A DNA stretch of 8,619 nt from Oscillospiraceae bacterium (GTDB taxonomy: Bacteria; Bacillota; Clostridia; UBA1381): NCBI GenBank assembly GCA_015068545.1, contig SVKH01000064.1, positions 1 to 8,619 of the forward strand, read 5' to 3'. The notes under the pieces are model-generated. The model saw only the letters and a program-made list of their open reading frames with translations. It was not told the origin of the DNA and did no database searches. Of the stretch, positions 6,963-8,619 are shown in pieces. Position 1 is the first letter of the stretch. Each line of letters begins with the position of its first letter. The translations under genes and the position numbers were made by a program.

Positions 6963-7261
6963 ATGAGGGTGTAGCAAAATGCACAGACCGCACAAAGCAT
7001 TAAAATCCTTTACTCAAGCCAGTTTGATAAACAAAACTTCTTGAATAACAGAAAACCGAATGTGAAGTTTCGTTATACAGCGAATTTAATCTCAATTAAC
7101 GCTTTGTGCTATGAACAAAACTCACCTCTTAAAGTACCTTTGTACGCCTTCGGGTAACCAAAAGTAAGACATAGCCTTTCTTTTACTCCTGCACTATTTT
7201 TCTTCCACCCTAAATAATAGTGGAGCTGAAGCAAAAATCATTTTGCTACAGCTCCTTTCAT
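6963..7261. repeat. MITE-like element with terminal inverted repeats
   Basis: TGTAGCAAAATG occurs on the plus strand at 6970-6981 and, perfectly inverted, at 7239-7250. The similarity extends outward to ATGA at both edges (6963-6966 and inverted at 7258-7261), with 4 extra bases on the right. Inside are a second inverted pair, GCACAAAGCATTAA (6990-7003) with TTAACGCTTTGTGC (7096-7109), 13 of 14 matching, and a third, AACAAAACTTC (7030-7040) with GAAGTTTCGTT (7064-7074), 10 of 11. No long reading frame and no transposase is present. Size, terminal repeats and nested dyads suggest a non-autonomous mobile repeat or a structured RNA. No target-site duplication is visible. It fills most of the 390-bp gene-free stretch; 6885-6962 holds nothing recognisable. 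Confidence 0.5.
7222..7255 (-). terminator. Long hairpin downstream of mscL, probable terminator
   Basis: GGAGCTG (7222-7228) pairs with CAGCTCC (7249-7255). After one A/A mismatch, AGCAAAA (7230-7236) pairs with TTTTGCT (7241-7247) around a 4-nt loop, 14 bp in total. On the minus strand it begins about 20 bp after the mscL stop and is followed by an AU-rich tail (ACTATTATTTAG) rather than a clean U-run. It may end the glyQS-mscL transcript inefficiently. It also forms the right end of the MITE-like element, so the termination role may be secondary. Confidence 0.5.
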
Positions 7262-7275
7262 ATCGCCTGTGATAA

Positions 7276-7668
7276 TTATTTCTTTAGTAAGTCGCGTATT
7301 TCTGTAAGTAATAGCACTTCCTCAGATGGCTTTGGAGGCTCTTTGGGAGCTTCCTCTTCTTTTTTGGAAAGCTTGTCGCGAACTTTGTTGATTGTAGTTA
7401 CAATGGCAAATATGCAGATTGCAACAAGTAAAAAATCGATAATAGCCTGCAGGAATTCACCGTATGCTATGGAGATTTCGTCATTTACCTTGTATGCCAT
7501 AGCCGCGATGTTTACCTTGCCTGTCAGGATGCTCATAGCAGGTGTGATTACGCTGGTAACAAGGGAATTTACAATCTTTGTAAAAGCTGTACCCATAATT
7601 ACACCCACAGCCATATCGATTACATTTCCACGGGAAATGAATTTTTTAAATTCTCCAATAATCTTCAT
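7276..7668 (-). CDS. mscL: Large-conductance mechanosensitive channel MscL
   Basis: This 130-residue inner-membrane protein forms a pentameric pore that opens under membrane tension and releases solutes during hypo-osmotic shock. The N-terminal FKKFISRGNVIDMAVGVIMG matches the family signature, with the amphipathic helix followed by TM1 (about 16-45), an extracellular loop (about 46-68), TM2 (about 70-95) and a charged cytoplasmic tail (KKEEEAPKEPPKPSEEV) ending in the conserved LLTEIRDLLKK helix. The length is typical for an intact MscL. A good ribosome binding site (AAAGGGAG on the minus strand, 7676-7683) lies in the 20-bp gap after the GlyRS stop codon, so translation is probably linked to an upstream glyQS transcript. 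No separate promoter is visible. Confidence 0.96.
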   Translation of the reverse strand: MKIIGEFKKFISRGNVIDMAVGVIMGTAFTKIVNSLVTSVITPAMSILTGKVNIAAMAYKVNDEISIAYGEFLQAIIDFLLVAICIFAIVTTINKVRDKLSKKEEEAPKEPPKPSEEVLLLTEIRDLLKK

Positions 7669-7688
7669 CTTATGTTCTCCCTTTATAA

Positions 7689-8619
7689 TCAGAATGCAAG
7701 CTTCTCGTCAAGGAAGGCTTCCAGATCAGAAATCTTGATTCTTTCTTGTTCCATAGAGTCACGGTAACGTACTGTAACGGACTGATCTTCCTCAGATTCA
7801 AAATCATATGTGATGCAGAAAGGAGTACCAATTTCGTCCTGTCTTCTGTATCTCTTACCGATTGAACCGGCATCGTCATATTCTACATTATACTTTTTAG
7901 CTAACTCAGCAAAAACCTTTTCTGCGCCTTCATTAAGCTTTTTGGAAAGAGGAAGAACTGCTGCCTTAACAGGAGCAAGAGCAGGGTGGAAGCGAAGCAC
8001 TACTCTAGAGTCGCCGCCTTCTAATTCTTCTTCGTCATAAGCTTCTACCAAGAATGCAAGAGTAACACGGTCAGCGCCAAGTGAAGGCTCTACGCAGTAC
8101 GGTACATATCTTTCGCCTGTAACCTGATCAACGTATTCCATATTTTCTCCGGCATGGTTTTGGTGTTGCAGTAGGTCGTAGTCGGTACGGTCTGCAATAC
8201 CCCATAGTTCACCCCAACCAAATGGGAATACAAATTCGATATCTGCTGTACCCTTGGAGTAGAATGCCAATTCCTCCGGTGAGTGATCACGGAAACGTAG
8301 GTTTTCTTCTCTCATGCCAAGGGAGATAAGCCAATTCATACAGAATTCTTTCCAGAAATAGAACCATTCCATGTCTGTGCCAGGCTTGCAGAAGAATTCA
8401 AGTTCCATTTGCTCAAATTCACGGGTTCTGAAAGTGAAGTTACCCGGTGTGATTTCGTTACGGAACGATTTACCAACCTGACCGATACCAAATGGGATTT
8501 TCTTTCTGGAAGTACGTTGAACGTTCTTGAAGTTTACGAAGATACCCTGAGCTGTTTCCGGTCTTAGGTAAACTGTTGCAGAGCTATCTTCTGTAACACC
8601 TTGGAAGGTCTTGAACATC
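7689..8619 (-). CDS. glyQS: Glycyl-tRNA synthetase, alpha2 type (5' part outside window)
   Basis: The 309 visible C-terminal residues belong to class II glycine-tRNA ligase of the single-chain homodimeric type, which charges tRNA-Gly with glycine in the cytoplasm. Class II motif 2 is visible as FRNEI...RTREFEQMELEFF (visible residues 52-76), motif 3 as EPSLGADRVTLAFL (177-190), and the glycine-pocket region as PETAQGIFVNF. Residues from about 206 (VVLRFHPALAPVKAAVLPL) to the end form the HGTP-type anticodon-binding domain. Full-length proteins are about 460 residues, so roughly a third is missing because the window ends. The Met whose codon ends the window is internal (family context ...MFKTFQGV), not the start. 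The upstream region, where a T-box leader might lie, cannot be seen. It is followed by mscL in the same orientation. Confidence 0.96.
   Translation of the reverse strand, partial: MFKTFQGVTEDSSATVYLRPETAQGIFVNFKNVQRTSRKKIPFGIGQVGKSFRNEITPGNFTFRTREFEQMELEFFCKPGTDMEWFYFWKEFCMNWLISLGMREENLRFRDHSPEELAFYSKGTADIEFVFPFGWGELWGIADRTDYDLLQHQNHAGENMEYVDQVTGERYVPYCVEPSLGADRVTLAFLVEAYDEEELEGGDSRVVLRFHPALAPVKAAVLPLSKKLNEGAEKVFAELAKKYNVEYDDAGSIGKRYRRQDEIGTPFCITYDFESEEDQSVTVRYRDSMEQERIKISDLEAFLDEKLAF

Noticed and set aside
6947..6975. TTGACA at 6947-6952 as a promoter after the oxidoreductase gene
   Set aside because: No -10 element occurs at 16-19 bp spacing, and no gene on the plus strand follows.
7122..7172. 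Small minus-strand ORF of 16 codons (MSYFWLPEGVQRYFKR)
   Set aside because: It is very short, poorly spaced from any ribosome binding site and inside the repeat; an overlapping frame is equally open.
7194..7241. Small minus-strand ORF of 15 codons (MIFASAPLLFRVEEK) with an AAAGGAG upstream
   Set aside because: It lies inside the inverted-repeat hairpin of the MITE-like element; the SD-like string is part of the stem, and the peptide matches nothing I recognise.
7220..7738. 172-codon plus-strand open frame across mscL
   Set aside because: It is antisense to the clearly recognised mscL, starts in the hairpin and shows no family motif.
1..8619. CRISPR array, tRNA, rRNA, prophage or defence module
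   Set aside because: No regularly spaced direct repeats, tRNA-like cloverleaf, rRNA sequence, phage genes or defence-protein motifs were recognised on either strand.

Overview
The window looks like chromosomal DNA of a gut-type Firmicute, most likely a Clostridia member near Oscillospirales/Lachnospirales. This is an inference from low-to-moderate GC, AGGAGG-like ribosome binding sites, sigma-A type promoters (TTGACA/TATAAT with 17-bp spacers), short U-tailed terminators, an alpha2-type glycyl-tRNA synthetase, a zinc-finger Clp ATPase and a surface protein ending in a copper-amine-oxidase-N-like stalk domain. No genus can be fixed from the sequence alone.

Layout, left to right. (1) 1-292: the 3' end of an IS200/IS605-type TnpA transposase, with the catalytic Tyr region present, followed by hairpin-rich DNA that fits the right end of that insertion sequence. 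(2) 365-2935: a monocistronic unit made of a good promoter, a ClpE-like AAA+ unfoldase with an N-terminal CxxC...CxxC zinc finger, and a strong terminator. (3) 2947-5592: a near-perfect promoter, a CDP-alcohol phosphatidyltransferase, then 27 bp later a secreted GH26-like protein (signal peptide, helical repeats, TIM barrel, Ig-like module, stalk domain), and a terminator. (4) 5667-6884: a Gfo/Idh/MocA oxidoreductase with two unusual cysteine triads. (5) 6885-7275: a gene-free stretch mostly filled by a roughly 300-bp element bounded by 12-bp perfect inverted repeats with nested internal dyads, which looks like a MITE-like repeat. (6) 7276-8619 on the minus strand: glycyl-tRNA synthetase (5' part outside the window) followed 20 bp later by mscL, convergent with the oxidoreductase gene.

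The genes do not form one pathway. Protein quality control (Clp), membrane lipid synthesis (CDP-alcohol transferase), extracellular glycan processing (GH26-like protein), sugar or polyol redox (Gfo/Idh/MocA), translation (GlyRS) and osmotic protection (MscL) sit in separate short transcription units. I see no defence system, CRISPR array, phage module or clearly new multi-gene system. The points most worth a second look are the MITE-like element and its overlap with the mscL terminator region, the domain chain and altered acid/base motif of the GH26-like protein, the cysteine triads of the oxidoreductase, and the N-terminal architecture of the Clp ATPase.
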